Below are positions 43,435-55,009 of a stretch of 64,000 nucleotides of DNA, piece by piece. Under the pieces are notes generated by a model, which saw only the letters and a list, made by a program, of their open reading frames with translations, was not told where the DNA came from and did not search any database. The translations under genes were made by a program, and so were the position numbers. Position 1 is the first letter of the stretch; the number at the start of each line of letters is the position of its first letter. The stretch spans positions 31,411,023 through 31,475,022 of the forward strand of contig CM060200.1 of NCBI GenBank assembly GCA_030562195.1. The letters run 5' to 3'. This stretch comes from Nipponacmea schrenckii (lineage: Eukaryota; Mollusca; Gastropoda; Lottiidae).

Positions 43435-46400
43435 ATACAAATCCCAAGTTTAACCCAAAGGCAAAAACTTTTCAACCTATGGTAGGCCAGAATAAACAAA
43501 AATTTGGAAATTTCTGTCATTTTTCTTCGGAAGTGGCCAGAACCTCCTTAGATGGTATTTCGAATGAATTAAACGATTTACCAGTCCTTAGTGCAGCTTG
43601 TAAAGACGGAAAATGCGTTCCTCAGGATATGCCTGTCTCTGTTGGCTATATAAATGGGGTAAAAATCTCTGTTTTGAGGGATACTGGTTGTAATTCAGTT
43701 GTAGTTCGGGAAAGGCTCGTAAGTAATTCTCAATTTACAGGTGGACAACGAAGATGCATTCTAATTGATGGAACTGTCAGAGTTGTACCCGTTGCTATTA
43801 TAGATATTGACACTCAATATTACACCGGGCAATTGGAAGCTTTATGTATGAAAAATCCAGTTTTTGATTTGATTATAGGTAACATTCCCGAAATAAAAAC
43901 GTTCGATCTTGCTCTAGCTGTTGAAACCCGTGCATATAAATCTAAAATTAATAAAGAATTAAAGTCTCTTTCAGTTCCAACAGAAATAGCAGAGGTGTCC
44001 AAAGAACAATTGATTGAATCGCAACGGAATGATGCTTCACTAAAGCTTGTGAGAGAAAAATTAGATAAGGGTGTAAAAGATAAAAGAGGTAGTAAAATAA
44101 CATGGTTTATACTAATTGCTGGTTTAATTTATAGGTGTTTTATGTCTCCAAACGTAGAGAATGGTACATTATTTAAACAGCTTGTCGTTCCAACAGATTT
44201 CAGAGAAAGTGTTTTGAAGTTGGCTCACGAATCCATATTTGGAGCCCATCTTGGTATTCATAAAACTTGTGACAGGGTATTAACAAAATTCTTTTAGCCG
44301 GATATCCATGGTGATGTTACCAGGTTTTGTAAATCATGTGATATTTGCCAAAAGACTTATCCAAAGGGTAAGGTTCTTAGAGCACCACTTGGGGATATGC
44401 CACTTATTCAAGTACCTTTTGAAAGAGTTGCTGTAGGACCAATATTTCCAACAACTGAACAAGGTAATCGATATATACTTACACTTGTTGATTTTGCTAC
44501 AAGATATCCGGAAGCGGTTGCATTGAAAAATATTGAGACTGAACGCATTGCAGAAGCGTTGTTAAGTATATTTTCCAGGGTGGGATTTCCACGAGAAATA
44601 TTAAGTGATCGCGGGAGTCAATTTACTTCGGGATTGATGAAAAGGGTAAGTGAACTTATGTCTATTTCTCAGCTTTTCACGACGCCATACCACCCAGCTT
44701 GTAACGGTCTTTGTGAGCGTTTTAATGGCACCCTTAAATCAATGTTGCGAAAAGTATGTGCGGAAAAACCAAAGGATTGGGATAGGTATCTTTCACCGGT
44801 TTTGTTTGCATACCGGGAATCTGTACAGGAAACTTTAGGTTTCAGCCCTTTTGAGCTCTTATTTGGTAGAACTGTTAGAGGTCCAATGTCGATTCTTCAT
44901 GAGGTATGGACGGGACAGATTCCTGAAACGGGGGTAAAAACGACTTATCAGTATGTATTGGATTTGAAGCAAAGATTAGAAAGTACGTGTAAGTTGGCCA
45001 GAGAGGAGCTTTGCAGTAAAAGGTACAAATCCTTTTATGATAAGAAGTCTAAGGTCCGGAAGTTGGAGGTAGGTGATAAGGTGTTGATTTTGTTACCTAA
45101 CGATAACAATAAGTTATTGATGCAATGGCATGGTCCTTTTGATGTTGTAGGAAAACTGAGTCAGCTGGATTATAAAATAAATGTTAATAACAAAGTCAAG
45201 ACATTTCATATTAATCTCTTAAAGAAATATATTGATCGTAAACCGGAATGTAAACGCATTTTAAGTTTTTTGCAGATAGACGAACTAGACGATATAGACA
45301 TTTTACAAGAAGATTGTGTTACAGGTATTTGCGCCTCGGCAGTGGTTGAGGACTATGACGGCAATGATCATCGGGAGGGTACCGAACTTATAGAATTGCC
45401 GTCTTTAATTCAAAAGGAATTTTATAAAGATATTAATATTAGTAGTGAATTAAATACAGATCAAAAATCTAATTTGGAGAAATTATTTCATTATTTTGAT
45501 GGAATTTTTACTGATGTCCCAAAAACTACCAACCTTGGTGAACACAAAATTAACTTGATTTCAGATAAGGCGTTTAAAATCAGACCATATCCTGTGCCTT
45601 ACGCTATGAAAGAAACTATTATAAAGGAAGTAAAGACTATGCAGCAGTTAAATATTATTGAACCGTCAACTTCTGCATATTCCTCGCCTATTGTGATTGT
45701 TAAAAAACCCGATAACTCTAACAGATTTTGTATTGATTTCAGGGTGTTAAATCGTATAACTGAATTTGACGCTGAACATATGCCAAGGTATGAAGATATC
45801 GTGTCTAAAATTTCTAATTGTAGGTATTTGTCGAAAATAGATCTTACTAAGGGGTACTGGCAGGTTCCTCTGGAAGAGTGTTCTAAACCAAAAACTGCTT
45901 TCTGTACCCCAATGGGTTTGATGAAATTTCGAACTATGCCTTTTGGTTTAGTTACTGCCCCAGCTACATTTAGCAGAATTATGAGAAAGTTATTATTGGG
46001 TTTAGATGGAGCTGATAATTATCTGGATGATATTTTGGTGTTTACTAAAACTTGGGAGGAACATGTCAAGGTATTGTCACTATTGTTCAAACGGTTAAAA
46101 GAGGATAATATGGTGGCGAAGCCTACCAAATGCTTTATAGGTTATAGTTCTTTGATTTTTCTGGGTCATAAAGTGGGTCGTAATTATGTGAAGCCAATGG
46201 ATGATAAGATAACTGTTATTTTAAATGCATCTCCACCTGAAAATAGAAAGCAACTGCAGTCTTTTTTAGGTTTAGTAGGTTATTATCGCAAATTTGTGCC
46301 CAATTTTTCTGCAATTGCGGTACCCTTAACTGATCTAACCAGAAAAGGACTCCCTAACAAGCTCGAGTGGGGAGAGGCTCAAGAAAATGCGTTCTTGTCA

Positions 46401-46853
46401 TTGAAACGATCAGTGTCGTCTTTTCCAATTCTCAGGCTACCAGATTTTTCTCGAGTATTTATTTTAAGAACTGATGCAAGTAGTACTGGTTTAGGAGCTG
46501 TTTTGATGCAGGATTTTGATGAAGGTGTTATTCCACTTGCTTTCGCAAGTAAGAAATTGTTACTAAGGGAAACGAGGTATGCGGTTATTGAAAGGGAGTG
46601 TCTAGCTCTAGTTTGGGGTATACATAAGTTTCAAGAGTATCTCTATGGTGTAGAATTTATTATAGAGACTGATCATGAACCATTGGCTTATTTAAATAGC
46701 AAGAAGGTCACTAATAGTAGGATAATGAGATGGTCATTAAGCATCCAATCTTTTCGATTCCGCATAAGGGCAATTAAAGGGCGTGATAACATTGGAGCTG
46801 ATTACTTAAGTAGATCACTGTCGAACAAAGGAAATTTGGAAATTTCCTCTTAA
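43395..46853 (+). pseudogene. Pol of element B: protease, integrase, RT, RNase H
   Basis: One frame with a single internal TAG at 44295-44297. Retropepsin: VSVGYINGVKISVLRDTGCN with the DTG near 43680 and FDLIIGNIPE downstream. Integrase: H2C2 finger (LAHESIFGAHLGIHKT ... CKSCDICQK), then catalytic Asp in LTLVDFATRYPEA, Asp in ILSDRGSQFTS and Glu in LCERFNGTLKS; its C-terminal part contains VGDKVLILLP and WHGPFDVV. Reverse transcriptase: NIIEPSTSAYSSPIVIVKKP, FCIDFRVLNR, LSKIDLTKGYWQVPL, RTMPFGLVTAPATF and active site NYLDDILVF (about 46018). RNase H: LRTDASSTGLGAVL, YAVIERECLALVWGI and IETDHEPLAYL, ending GADYLSRSL. The TAG falls where integrases have the conserved Trp of the F(F/Y)WP motif, so a single G-to-A change explains it. 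The stop is at 46851-46853. Confidence 0.92.
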
Positions 46854-46865
46854 AAGGGGGGATAA

Positions 46866-47862
46866 TGTCACAACATTGTATAATATTATAAATAAAAGTT
46901 AATATTGGTCTTAGTTTTGTTTCTTAAGACATGGAAAATAGGGACTACCTGAGAGACTGAAAGTGTGAGACTGAATGTATGCACGTGGAGTGGGTGCACG
47001 TGTTATAATAAGTATAAAAGAGGTGAATGTTTGTTACTTGTGGTCAGTGTTAATACAGAAGGGACGACTGGTGGACTCTCCTTTAGTTGAAATGTAGAGA
47101 TGTTATGGTAATTATAATGTATACTTTCATGTTGCTGTACTATGCGTTTATATCAAGTAAAATTACCTTTTTATATAATTGAATGAATCGCCGGTATGTA
47201 AAGTCATCGAGAATATTGCCAAGTCCCGATAATGTTGTCTGAACATATGTTGTCTGTAACATCTGTAATATGTAACATTTAATAGTTGGTTGTAATCATT
47301 GTTGATGTGTACCTGGGACGGCATCCTGGTGACCTTTTAAAGATGATTACTGTGTAACCTTATATGACTAAGCGTTTGTTCCCGTTTATACGTTTGTTCT
47401 GTTTATACGTTTGTTCCCGTTTATACGTTTGTTCCTGTTTATACGTTTGTTCCGGGTTAAACGTTTGTTCCTGTCTATATAATACGTTTTAGGTGTTATA
47501 CAAATGGTTGTTTGATGTCGGCGATTGTGTTTCGATAGCCCATATGTGGTTTCACCGTATATAACCTGTTATGTGTAGTAATTTTGCGTGTCTTAATTAG
47601 TAACGTTTAGTGTTTCAGTGATGTGGTCAATGTACTAACGTGGAGCTGATTGGAGAATAGATTAATTATGTGTGAATTCCTGTAAGATCCTGTAAAAAGT
47701 GTTAAGAGATGGTACAACGTTCCCGGGTCGCGTCGTTTTCACATTGTTACGGGTTAATATTTAATCTCAACATTAATTGTTGTGTAATAAATTTATATAA
47801 ATCATCTTTGTGGTTTAATGTCTGAGAGAACACAAACTAACCCTAGAACCTACTTTGTGACA
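46866..47862 (+). repeat. Right (middle) LTR of element B
   Basis: Same length as the left LTR (997 bp) with only scattered substitutions, for example ACATTG for ATATTG near the start and AAGTGTTAAGAGATGG for AGGTTTAAGAGATAG near 47697. It is followed directly by a second primer-binding site TGGCGAGCTTGCC (47865), so it serves as right LTR of one copy and left LTR of a partial second copy. Confidence 0.92.
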
Positions 47863-48044
47863 TTTGGCGAGCTTGCCTTACAAATTTGTTTGTGTAATCC
47901 TGGGCATTAAATTGTATTAGTAGGCGCCTACGTAAATTATTAGTTAGTATTGTTAATCGGTATTATTTGTACTTTATTACTTTGTATTTGTATTGTAATG
48001 TTATTTATTCTTTAAATTGTGTCGGAAACTTAGACTGGACAGAC

Positions 48045-49338
48045 ATGGACTTTGATAAATATATCAAAGCGGGCAGGGAGTTGGGTTTACAGGATATAGA
48101 GCTGCAAGAGTTTGTAAAAGGTGAGAAAGATAGAGATAGACAGGATAGATTGGCAGAGAGAGAGAGAGAAAAGGAGGATAGAGAATGGGTAAGAATTAGA
48201 GAGGATGAAAAACGGGCCGATATCTTAAAAGAATTAGAATTAAAAAAAGAAATCTGTGAAACCGAACTTCAACTAGCGAGAACTAAACGCGAAGATCACG
48301 AACTTAGTATGCGCGATCCAAATGTTTCACGCAGTTTGGATTTTCCGAAAAAGACATTAGTTAAACTTCCAGTATTTGACGAAACGCACGATGAAATGGA
48401 TGCTTATATTAATCGGTTCGAACTATTTGCTACAGCACAGGAATGGGAGAGATCTATTTGGGCAGTTAACCTTGGATCCCTATTAAAAGGTAGAGCATTG
48501 AGTATCTATTCTAGGTTGCCTGCTGGTGATATCAATGATTATGACACGCTAAAGAGTTCTTTGTTAAAGAGTTTTGATTTAACCGAGGAAGGGTTTAGGA
48601 AACGTTTTCGTAATTCTAAACCCCTTGCAAAAGAAATTCCACAGCAATTTATGGCCCGTTTGGAGGGATATTTCAACAGATGGCTTGACTTGTCTGTAAC
48701 TTCTAGGGATTATGATAGTTTGAAAGATTTACTTTTAAGGGAGCAGTTTTTAGATTGTTGTTCTGTAGATATGACTGTGTTCTTGAAGGAAAGGGTTCCA
48801 AAAACCACTAAGGATTTAGTGAATTTGGCAGAGCAGTACCTTTCAGCAAGGGCAACAGAGGTGAGTAATAGTTATTCTGGTAGGAATTCTCGGAGATGTT
48901 ATTATTGCAATGGGTTTGGTCATGAAATGAGACAATGTCGCGAGTTTGCAAAACTTAAGGATCACGAGGCTTCCCAAAATACGACCTTGAATACAAATCC
49001 CAAGTTTAACCCAAAGGCAAAAACTTTTCAACCTATGGTAGGCCAGAATAAACAAAAATTTGGAAATTTCTGTCATTTTTCTTCGGAAGTGGCCAGAACC
49101 TCCTTAGATGGTATTTCGAATGAATTAAACGATTTACCAGTCCTTAGTGCAGCTTGTAAAGACGGAAAATGCGTTCCTCAGGATATGCCTGTCTCTGTTG
49201 GCTATATAAATGGGGTAAAAATCTCTGTTTTGAGGGATACTGGTTGTAATTCAGTTGTAGTTCGGGAAAGGCTCGTAAGTAATTCTCAATTTACAGGTGG
49301 ACAACGAAGATGCATTCTAATTGATGGAACTGTCAGAG
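48045..49338 (+). CDS. Gag-protease start of element B, second partial copy
   Basis: Intact from ATG at 48045 to the junction at about 49338. It keeps the frame through the shorter GA tract (seven units, about 48156), the capsid-like region, and a complete CCHC zinc knuckle CYYCNGFGHEMRQC near 48897, then runs into retropepsin (VSVGYINGVKISVLRDTGCN, near 49240) without a Gag-Pol frame change, showing that Gag and protease are one frame in this lineage. Identity with the first copy ends inside GTCAGAGTTG (about 49330-49339), after which the pol of element A begins; the annotated frame runs on to 49382 in foreign sequence. Protease is cut after its first third; integrase and RT of this copy are absent. 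Confidence 0.88.
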
Positions 49339-51045
49339 TTGCCATCATCTGTAGAAATTGCTCCAGTTTTGTTTCAGTTTAATCCAGGTCATCAGGAACT
49401 CATTAAGATCAGAGTAGTTAACCTGTCAAGGTATCCGATTACTGTTCAACCTAGGTCTATTCTTTGCGAATTTCACAAAGTTACTGTTGTCAATAGTCAT
49501 AGGATAGCTGTTAATCAGGATAAACCGAAGGATGATTTTGATATCTTGAAGAAAATAGATTTTTCGGGTACAGATTTGGAAGAAAGTAAAGTGACAGGAT
49601 TAAAGGGTTTTCTTCAGGACTGGTCGACAATATTCTCTCACAGTGATATTGACGTTGGTTGTACCAATTTAGTTGAACATCAGATACACCTTGACAACGA
49701 AATACCTTTTAAGCAACGAAATAGGCCAATTCCACCAGGAATGTACAATGAGGTAAAAGACCATCTGCAAGATTTGTTAAAAGCTGATATAATTGAACCA
49801 TCTCACAGTCCATGGACATCAAATATTGTTTTATGTAGGAAGAAAGAAAACAGCCTACGAATGTGTGTCGATTACCGTCAACTGAATCGAAGAACCATCA
49901 ATGATGCTTACGCCTTACTCAGGATTGAAGATATGTTAGACCATCTAGCAGGGAGTAAATACTTCTCAACGTTGGATATGAAATCAGGGTATCATCAGGT
50001 TTCAGTACTTCCTGAGGATAAACCCAAGACTGCTTTTACAGTGGGACCATAAGGCTTTTACCAGTATCGTAAAATGCCATTCGGATTGACATCAGCACCA
50101 GCTACGTACCAACGCATGATGGAAGAATGTTTAGGAGATCTTCATCTGAATATATGGCTGATCTATCTGGACGATTTTATTATATTCTCGTCATCTTATG
50201 AAGAGCATATAGAGAGATTAGAGAAGATATTTCAGAGATTTAAGGAATGTAACTTAAAGTTAGCTCCTAAGAGGTGTCATTTTCTAGAGAAAGAAGTGAA
50301 GTATCTTGGACACGTTGTGTCTGCTGATGGTGTTAAGGCCGATCCAGATAAGTTAGAGAAGGTAAAGGAATGGAAAGAGCCAACTAACCAGGAAGAATTG
50401 AGAAGATTTCTAGGATTTGTGGGATATTTCCGCAGGTTTATAAAAGATTTTTCTTCGATTGCTAGACCCTTAAATGAGTTACTCGTTGGAGGACCAACTT
50501 CTAAGAAGGGGAGAAGAAAGGTAGAGGCAAATCTAGAATGGAGATGGGATGAGACACAGCAGTCATCGTTTGATGCATTGAAGGAGAAATTGTTATCGCC
50601 ACCTATTCTAGCTTTTGCTAATCCATCGCTACCTTATACATTACACACCGACGCCAGTGGCAGAGATTTAGGTGCTGTACTGTATCAACACCAAGAAGGC
50701 AAAGATAGAGTAATTGCTTACGCCAGTCGAGGATTAACGAAGTCTGAAAGGAATTATCCAGCTCATAAACTGGAATTTTTAGCATTGAAGTGAGCTGTTA
50801 CAGATAAATTCCACCAGTATCTGTATGGTAACAACTTTACAGTTTTCACGGATAATAATCCCCTGACTTATGTTTTGACCAATGCTAAGTTAGATGCCAC
50901 AGGACATCGTTGGCTTGCTAGATTAGAACAGCACAATTTCAATATTCGATATAGACCCGGAAAGAACAACATGGATGATGATTGCTTATCAAGGCTACCA
51001 GAGGATAACAGCGTAAGAAATCCAGAACCACAGCTTACCATCCAA
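49339..51045 (+). pseudogene. Pol of element A: RT and RNase H
   Basis: Begins in the linker after retropepsin (LPSSVEIAPVLFQFNPGHQE, VVNLSRYPITVQPRSILCEF). Reverse transcriptase: FLQDWSTIFSHSDIDVG, VEHQIHLDNEIPFKQRNRPI, LKADIIEPSHSPWTSNIVLC, MCVDYRQLNRRTINDAY, FSTLDMKSGYHQVSV, KMPFGLTSAPATYQRMMEEC and the active site LIYLDDFIIFSS (about 50160). RNase H: LHTDASGRDLGAVLYQH, RNYPAHKLEFLALK and VFTDNNPLTYVL, ending DDDCLSRLP. Two substitution stops interrupt one otherwise continuous frame: TAA at 50050 between GP and GFYQY (Leu expected) and TGA at about 50791 after LALK (Trp expected). Confidence 0.9.
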
Positions 51046-51056
51046 GAGGAAACGGC

Positions 51057-51983
51057 ATGTGTGAGCGTTTCAACAGAACACTGCTCAACATGTTAGGTAC
51101 CTTAAGACCAGAGGAGAAATTAGATTGGAAATCCTATTTACCATCGTTAGTACATGCATACAACTGCACCAGGCATGATAGTACAGGATATTCTCCTTTT
51201 GAAAACTCCGTTTTAGAGTCAGGTGACCGTGTCCTCGTCAAGCGTTTAGTTTTCAAGGATGGACGACATAAGATTGCTGATCGTTGGGAAGATCAAGTTT
51301 ATGTAATAGTTGACCAGCCGAATCTTGATGTCCCAGTCTATACCTTGAAAACTAAACGCTTGACGAGGACACGGTCACCTGACTCTAAAACGGAGTTCCT
51401 GGCTTTCTGGTCATAGGTTTTCTTCTGTTGTTCTTGTGATTTCGAAATTTCTTCAGAAGCAGCATAGTAAGCACTTTCTAACTTCTTACCTAAATCAGAA
51501 ATGGATCTTCCGGAACCAGTTGCAACACCTCCGATACCTAAACCCAGACGAAGAAGAACACCAGATCCAACACCGGAACAAACTACATGTAGTGATGTTG
51601 AGGATGTCAGTGATGATGAGTATGCTATTGCTTATGTGGAAAGGGATACACCGTTTGACCCTTTAGCTAGTCCCACAGTAGAGTTGGCAATAGATAAGTC
51701 AGATGAAGAATCACAACAGTAGTTGGATCCACTGGAGTCTAATCTCCAAGAACCTGTTAGTGATGATAGTGAGCATTCATCCCCAGTACCTCGAAGATCA
51801 GAGAGACATCGCAAGGTACCATCTAAGTATTCAGATTATGTCATGCAACAATCTGCTGAGTCTTCAGTCAGTAGTAGTATTGTTGAAGTTTTTGACTATT
51901 TGCAGTCTGAAGAGTTCCATAGTTTGTCAGATAAGAACAGGAAGTTGGTTAGTGAGGCGTTAAGACATGCTCATGGTTTTTAA
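51057..51983 (+). pseudogene. Integrase tail of element A, deleted and rearranged
   Basis: Homology jumps from the end of RNase H to the last part of the integrase core (CERFNRTLLNMLGTL, DWKSYLPSLVHAYNCTRHDS); the zinc finger and first two catalytic Asp residues are gone. YSPFE is joined directly to LESGDRVLVKRLVFKDGRHK and IADRWEDQVYVIVDQPNLDV. 51343-51505 is then inverted: on the - strand it reads LGKKLESAYYAASEEISKSQ and QQKKTYDQKARNSVLESGDR, which is the segment that should precede it. The + frame resumes at 51501 with a Pro- and acidic-rich tail (EPVATPPIPKPRRRRTPDP), one in-frame TAG at about 51720, and ends SEALRHAHGF at 51983. Confidence 0.85.
51204..51397. repeat. Perfect 55-bp inverted repeat in element A
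   Basis: 51204-51258 (starting AACTCCGTTTTAGAGTCAGG) and 51343-51397 are exact reverse complements, separated by 84 bp. It is the outcome of an inverted duplication of integrase-coding sequence and would form a strong hairpin. Confidence 0.95.
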
Positions 51984-52045
51984 TTTGTATGTATTTGTTT
52001 TAATAGTTTCATGTCGAGACGACATTTTCCCGTAGGGAGGGAGTA

Positions 52046-52656
52046 TGTGGTAGGGTGCATTTTAATAGAAACTTGGTTCTTTTATTTAATGGTTGTTTTA
52101 TCTTAATGTACCACTACTGTTTTAATGAGCACATAATTACCTTACACTGGCCTTATACTAATGTTTTAATCATTTGCCCTCTCTAAGTTTCTTACTGAAC
52201 TGACCTCACTGGAAAATGTCAAAAGTAACAATGGCAGCCATATTGGATTTTCTTAGTTTTCATATATGTTTAATTAAGTACATTATTGTTTAACTTTATT
52301 GTAATTAATTCACAGGTTTAAGATATTATGGTATAAGATCAGATAGTTTATATAGTATTCAGCAGCTTTTGTTAAAATCCCATCTTTGGGTTAGTTTTAC
52401 GTTTATTACATATATTTCATAATTAAAAGTATAGATATAGTCTGTATATATTGATAGTGTAAGTGTAAATAGGTATTTTAAGTGCATATAGATATATTTG
52501 ATTATGATACTAAATATACTGTGCTATGTTATTGTTGATGTATGTATATTTTATTAATTGTATCATATTATTTTACAGGGTTTTTATATAAAGTTATGAA
52601 CTGATATAAGAGTTTTCATTACAACAGTTTTCCCCCATTGAGCTAGCCCGGTTACA
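52046..52656 (+). repeat. 3' LTR of element A
   Basis: Starts TGTGGTAGGGTGC just after the polypurine tract GTAGGGAGGGAG and ends GGTTACA (52656): TG...CA termini, 611 bp. The last 438 bases match 38378-38827 except for scattered substitutions, a short AT-repeat length change and a 7-bp deletion. Confidence 0.88.
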
Positions 52657-52886
52657 TTACTTGAATAAAATGGACATTATGAAACATATTGTACTTACTT
52701 CCTTCCTTTCCATACATCAACCAGTCGTCTAATATTACCTGTTGTTACATGACCTAAGGTCAATTGCTTGGATACAACAGGTGTGTTTAGCCGATTGGTT
52801 GAGGTTAATGAAAATGATCGAACTATTATAATTTTAATATAAATATAAAATATAAAATATCACCTACTGAACATAATAAATAATCT
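52657..52886 (+). repeat. 230-bp downstream flank, second copy
   Basis: Nearly identical to 38828-39060. Identity stops at AATAAATAATCT (52886), beyond which the sequence is unrelated. Confidence 0.85.
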
Positions 52887-55009
52887 AATTACTACTAAAT
52901 TTTAAAAGGATGAATTTGAACTATTTAACTAAATAATTAATCAAAGAGAAATAATTATTATGGACAGCTATTAACGCCAATAATTAGAAGTCTGTAATAC
53001 TACTATGGACAGCTATTAATGCAAAAAATTAGAAGTCATGAATAACATACTAAATTAACAATCAGTTATGTTTGCCATGTTACAAAGACAGCAGGAGATT
53101 AAAAATAATAGCATTCTAATTTCTTAGAAAAACATGAAAGCCAGGCCATATCGAATCTTACCGATAAATTAGGTGTACATTTAGCAACCCCCAAAGAAAT
53201 TTCATTGCTTTATTCTGCATTTTGTTTATATACAAAAGTGATTTTGCCAATTTTAATAACTCACATGTATCCCTTTTTATTTTTAAGTGTTCATCCATCC
53301 ATCATCCAGGGTATCGATATGGTTGCACTTTTTCTATATAACAAGCACTACGATATTGGTTCAGCAATCGAATGTGTTCTTAAGTGAATTCGTTTGGATT
53401 GAGAGGGGTTGTTAGATGTAATAGTTTAAGATCCAACATTACACATTGACAATGAATTGGCTATTTGCGCTGGAAACAATTCCCACATCGCACAACGCTC
53501 TTCACATTGTACAAATCTATTTAATATATATTATTGAATGAACTATTCAGTTTTTATAATTTTTTTTTTTGCTATACGTATATTAAAAACTATATTATCC
53601 TTTACTTATTAATAACTTATTATCTTAAATGTATTAATGCGTAAATGATAATAAGGTATAAATACATATAAAGGTATAAGATAATAAGTTTGCAAATAGA
53701 ATTCATTTACGTCAAAAGGAATTAACAGTTATTGATATTACTAATTAATAATTATCATCAAACAACAGACAAGCATCAAATTATTAATTATACAATTACG
53801 ACTGTTTCGAATTCCAAACTTGGAAGTTTAACCCGTACATTAAGATCTCAGGCAAAACATCCATCCAATATGGTTCTTTCAAAACACCGACTGAAAGTAA
53901 TCAGATTTTATTATTCAAAAGATCTAACCGTAATTCGGAACTTATCAGTGTATATCACTAAAGATATGGAAATTAGAAATGAAATGCTTGGTTAAAATTA
54001 TACTGATTATAAAGTAGTAAGCATCAGCAAATTGATATTTATTAAACATAACGTTGCATGTATAAAACATTTTAAAACCTGTCAATTTTTTTTACTCGCT
54101 GTTATCTTAAATCGTTGTAAAATTATTTGTATAAGAGTTGTACGCTTGTGCCTTATGGTTCATAAATAAAGATGTTTCTTTGTTTGTTTTCATTCCATAC
54201 TAAATTGTTTTTTACAAATCAAATTTAAATACAAATCTTACCAACAAACTATATTTTAATTTATTTTAAAACTATTTTAATCTTAAATTTTGTTTCATCA
54301 CAAATTCAATTTCAAAACCAATTTATTATCAGTATGATTCCAATTGTATTTCACTTAATGTTTTAAAGCTTCATTTAAAGGTTAACTACATTTAAAACTA
54401 AAATGTTTAAACTTTACCAAAACTAGTTTTTGTTATCAGTGACTTATCTGGTTTCAAAATTTTTAGTAATAATCCCTCAAACTTAATAGCACCGAGCCGG
54501 TTCAATTGAAGAATATATATAATAATATTGGCCAAATTTGAGACTTTAGATTTCCTGTCCATGTTAAGTGGTAGTATTCCGTTAATTATATCACAATGTA
54601 ACATTATAAAGGACGTAAATAGTTGCCGAGTTTATTAACAGTAAGTAATTTTTGAAGTATTGTGTAGAATGTCAATAGCTATTCAGTCCCTATCAGAATA
54701 AAAATCTTAATATATTTCAATTACTATTACAACAGTCATCGTTTGAGTTAAAAAGCCAGAAAAAATTATCGAGGATAATAAACGATTATGTGATAAAATA
54801 ATACCAAACAAAAGGTGTTAAAGTTATGATGTTGGACTAGTTAGGTGCTCAAATAATTGACTATAGGCCAAAATATCAAATGTGACTGGATCCTTACTGA
54901 AAGTATATTTTTTTGAACTCCAAAAGTGTTTAAGTTTTACGCAAAAAGTTTTTGGATGGTGTTGGAAAATAAATGTACAAGGTTTGAACAGACTCGCTCT
55001 AGAAGGCAC
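52887..55009. other. AT-rich interval with a 14-bp-stem hairpin
   Basis: No gene recognised. AACTTATTATCTTA (53614-53627) pairs perfectly with TAAGATAATAAGTT (53677-53690) around a 49-bp loop. The GGACAGCTATTAA phrase occurs twice near 52962 and 53007. Short frames at 53205, 53732 and 54407 match nothing known to me. Confidence 0.4.

Larger units (their letters stand above)
41361..47862 (+). mobile_element. Element B: Gmr1-like LTR retrotransposon
   Basis: 997-bp LTRs (41361-42357 and 46866-47862) begin TGTCACAA and end TTGTGACA. By eye they differ at about eight positions, so insertion is recent. A PBS TGGCGAGCTTGCC starts at 42360, and a polypurine run AAAAGGGGGG lies at about 46852-46861, just before the right LTR. 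The internal region encodes Gag, retropepsin, integrase, then RT and RNase H. Integrase before RT is the Copia-like order, but the RT, RNase H and integrase sequences are Gypsy-like; this combination defines the Gmr1-like group. The copy carries a frameshift, a 56-bp deletion and one stop. A second partial internal region follows the right LTR. Confidence 0.88.
39061..52656 (+). mobile_element. Ty3/Gypsy element A, interrupted by element B
   Basis: Components on + in order: LTR end and PBS (39061-39147), long leader (39150-40660), gag (40663-41343), element B with extra partial copy (41361-49338), pol from the post-protease linker onwards (49339-51983), polypurine tract GTAGGGAGGGAG (about 52032-52043) and 3' LTR (52046-52656). 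The gag zinc knuckle and retropepsin are missing at the B junctions and the integrase core is deleted at about 51055. With its stops and frameshifts, A is inactive. RT and RNase H place it in Ty3/Gypsy. Confidence 0.85.
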
